Source: Streptomyces spinosus
Lineage (GTDB): Bacteria; Actinomycetota; Actinomycetes; Streptomycetales; Streptomycetaceae
Length of the DNA stretch: 64,000 nt
Assembly (NCBI RefSeq): GCF_020400655.1
Contig: NZ_JAINRC010000001.1
Span: 434,001-498,000 of the forward strand
Reading direction: 5' to 3'
In this document: positions 63,525 to 64,000 of the stretch, piece by piece
How the letters are laid out: each line of letters begins with the position of its first letter
Position numbering within the stretch: position 1 is the first letter of the stretch
Made by a program: the position numbers and the translations under genes
Notes under the pieces: model-generated
Databases searched by the model: none
The model's input: the letters and a program-made list of their open reading frames with translations, nothing else
What the model was told of the DNA's origin: nothing

Positions 63525-64000
63525 GTGAGTGACATTCCCGGCGGGCCGATGGCCAACCGGCCGGTCCACTTCATCTGGCTGCTCGACTGCTCGTACTCGA
63601 TGCAGGGCGAGAAGATCGCCAAGCTCAACTACGCGATCAGGGAGGCCGTTCCGGAGATGCGGTCGGTGGCCCACGACAATCCCGCGGCCCAACTGCTGCT
63701 GCGCACGGTCACCTTCTCCACCACCGCGCAGTGGCACCACCAGACCCCGGTCCCGGTCGACGACTTCACCTGGCAGGACGTGCAGGTCGACGGCATGACC
63801 AACCTCGGTGAGGCGCTGCACCTGGTGGCGCGCGAGCTCCAGACGCCGCCGATGCCGCAGCGGGCGCTGAAGCCGGTGCTGGCGCTGGTGTCGGACGGGG
63901 TGCCCACCGACGACTGGAAGGCGGGCCTGAAGGCCGTGGACGCCACCCCGTGGGGCCGCAAGGCGGTCCGGGTGGCCATCGCGATCGGCGCGGACGCGGA
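63525..64000 (+). CDS. vWA-domain protein (partial, runs off the right edge)
   Basis: About 158 visible residues beginning VSDIPGGPMANRPVHFIWLLDCSYSMQG. The MIDAS metal site is complete: Asp21-x-Ser23-x-Ser25, Thr in GMTNLGEAL, Asp in LVSDGVPTDD. AAAGGAAC precedes the GTG at 63525 by about seven bases. The gene follows the peptide gene by 58 bases on the same strand and most likely belongs to the cluster; vWA proteins of such systems often bind the GTPases and other partners. Further genes may follow beyond the window. Confidence 0.88.
   Translation, partial: MSDIPGGPMANRPVHFIWLLDCSYSMQGEKIAKLNYAIREAVPEMRSVAHDNPAAQLLLRTVTFSTTAQWHHQTPVPVDDFTWQDVQVDGMTNLGEALHLVARELQTPPMPQRALKPVLALVSDGVPTDDWKAGLKAVDATPWGRKAVRVAIAIGADA

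Overview
The window is very GC-rich, almost every base of it is coding, GTG and TTG starts are common, and many genes overlap by 1-4 bases. Several products are close to named Streptomyces proteins: an alditol oxidase like AldO of S. coelicolor, the DUF2637 membrane protein, and the sir-cysH-cysC-cysD-cysN sulfate operon followed by a sulfonate-type ABC transporter. It is chromosomal DNA of a Streptomyces or close relative. I see no tRNA, rRNA, insertion sequence, prophage or CRISPR array.

Layout. 1-3.5 kb: end of a xanthine dehydrogenase operon, divergent from its likely PucR-type regulator. 3.6-13.2 kb: a TPR-like protein, a GntR/FCD regulator, an iron-box-controlled FhuF-like ferric reductase, a DUF2637 membrane protein, an anti-sigma-type ATPase, pyruvate oxidase PoxB, a degenerate PP2C-like protein and a TrmB/LuxR-type regulator. 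13.2-17.9 kb: a secreted SGNH hydrolase, an alkylation-repair pair (Ogt and an Ada/AraC/AlkA fusion), RsgA, and a tiny peptide gene with a strong promoter and ribosome-binding site. 18-31.9 kb: a sigma-like/zinc-finger/membrane/cellulose-binding fusion, a radical SAM protein, then mainly carbon metabolism (hydroxyacid dehydrogenase, alditol oxidase, ROK regulator, GH2 beta-galactosidase, a TetR gene with an elaborate operator, an ICL/PEP-mutase-family protein, a DUF2264 protein). 32-45.6 kb: homocysteine methyltransferase, carboxylesterase, a second ICL/PEP-mutase-family gene coupled to a small secreted protein, ThuA, a DUF817 remnant, VOC, AraC, YihY, AidB, a GAF regulator, a secreted protein and a GNAT acetyltransferase.

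45.7-55.2 kb is one functional block, assimilatory sulfate reduction. It begins with a short leader peptide of the conserved RRHVDL...SSAxC type, then ferredoxin-sulfite reductase, a 60-residue Cys4 protein, APS reductase, APS kinase, both ATP sulfurylase subunits, a sulfonate/nitrate-type ABC transporter and a sirohydrochlorin chelatase that supplies siroheme to the sulfite reductase.

55.4-64 kb holds the most unusual system: five overlapping or abutting genes plus a sixth 58 bases on. They encode a large beta-sandwich (FnIII-like) protein, a zinc-ribbon GTPase, a GAP1-like GTPase-associated protein, a membrane zinc-ribbon GTPase, a 41-residue membrane peptide and a vWA protein running off the right edge. 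The architecture resembles predicted NTP-dependent conflict/signalling systems of multicellular bacteria; no function can be assigned from sequence alone.

A recurring structural theme is short tandem duplication at gene ends and in intergenic DNA: 191 bp at 4389, 128 bp at 32884, 40 bp at 55301, plus a 41-bp-period repeat at 19797 and a fainter one at 55177. In three cases the duplicated unit includes the 3' end of a gene.
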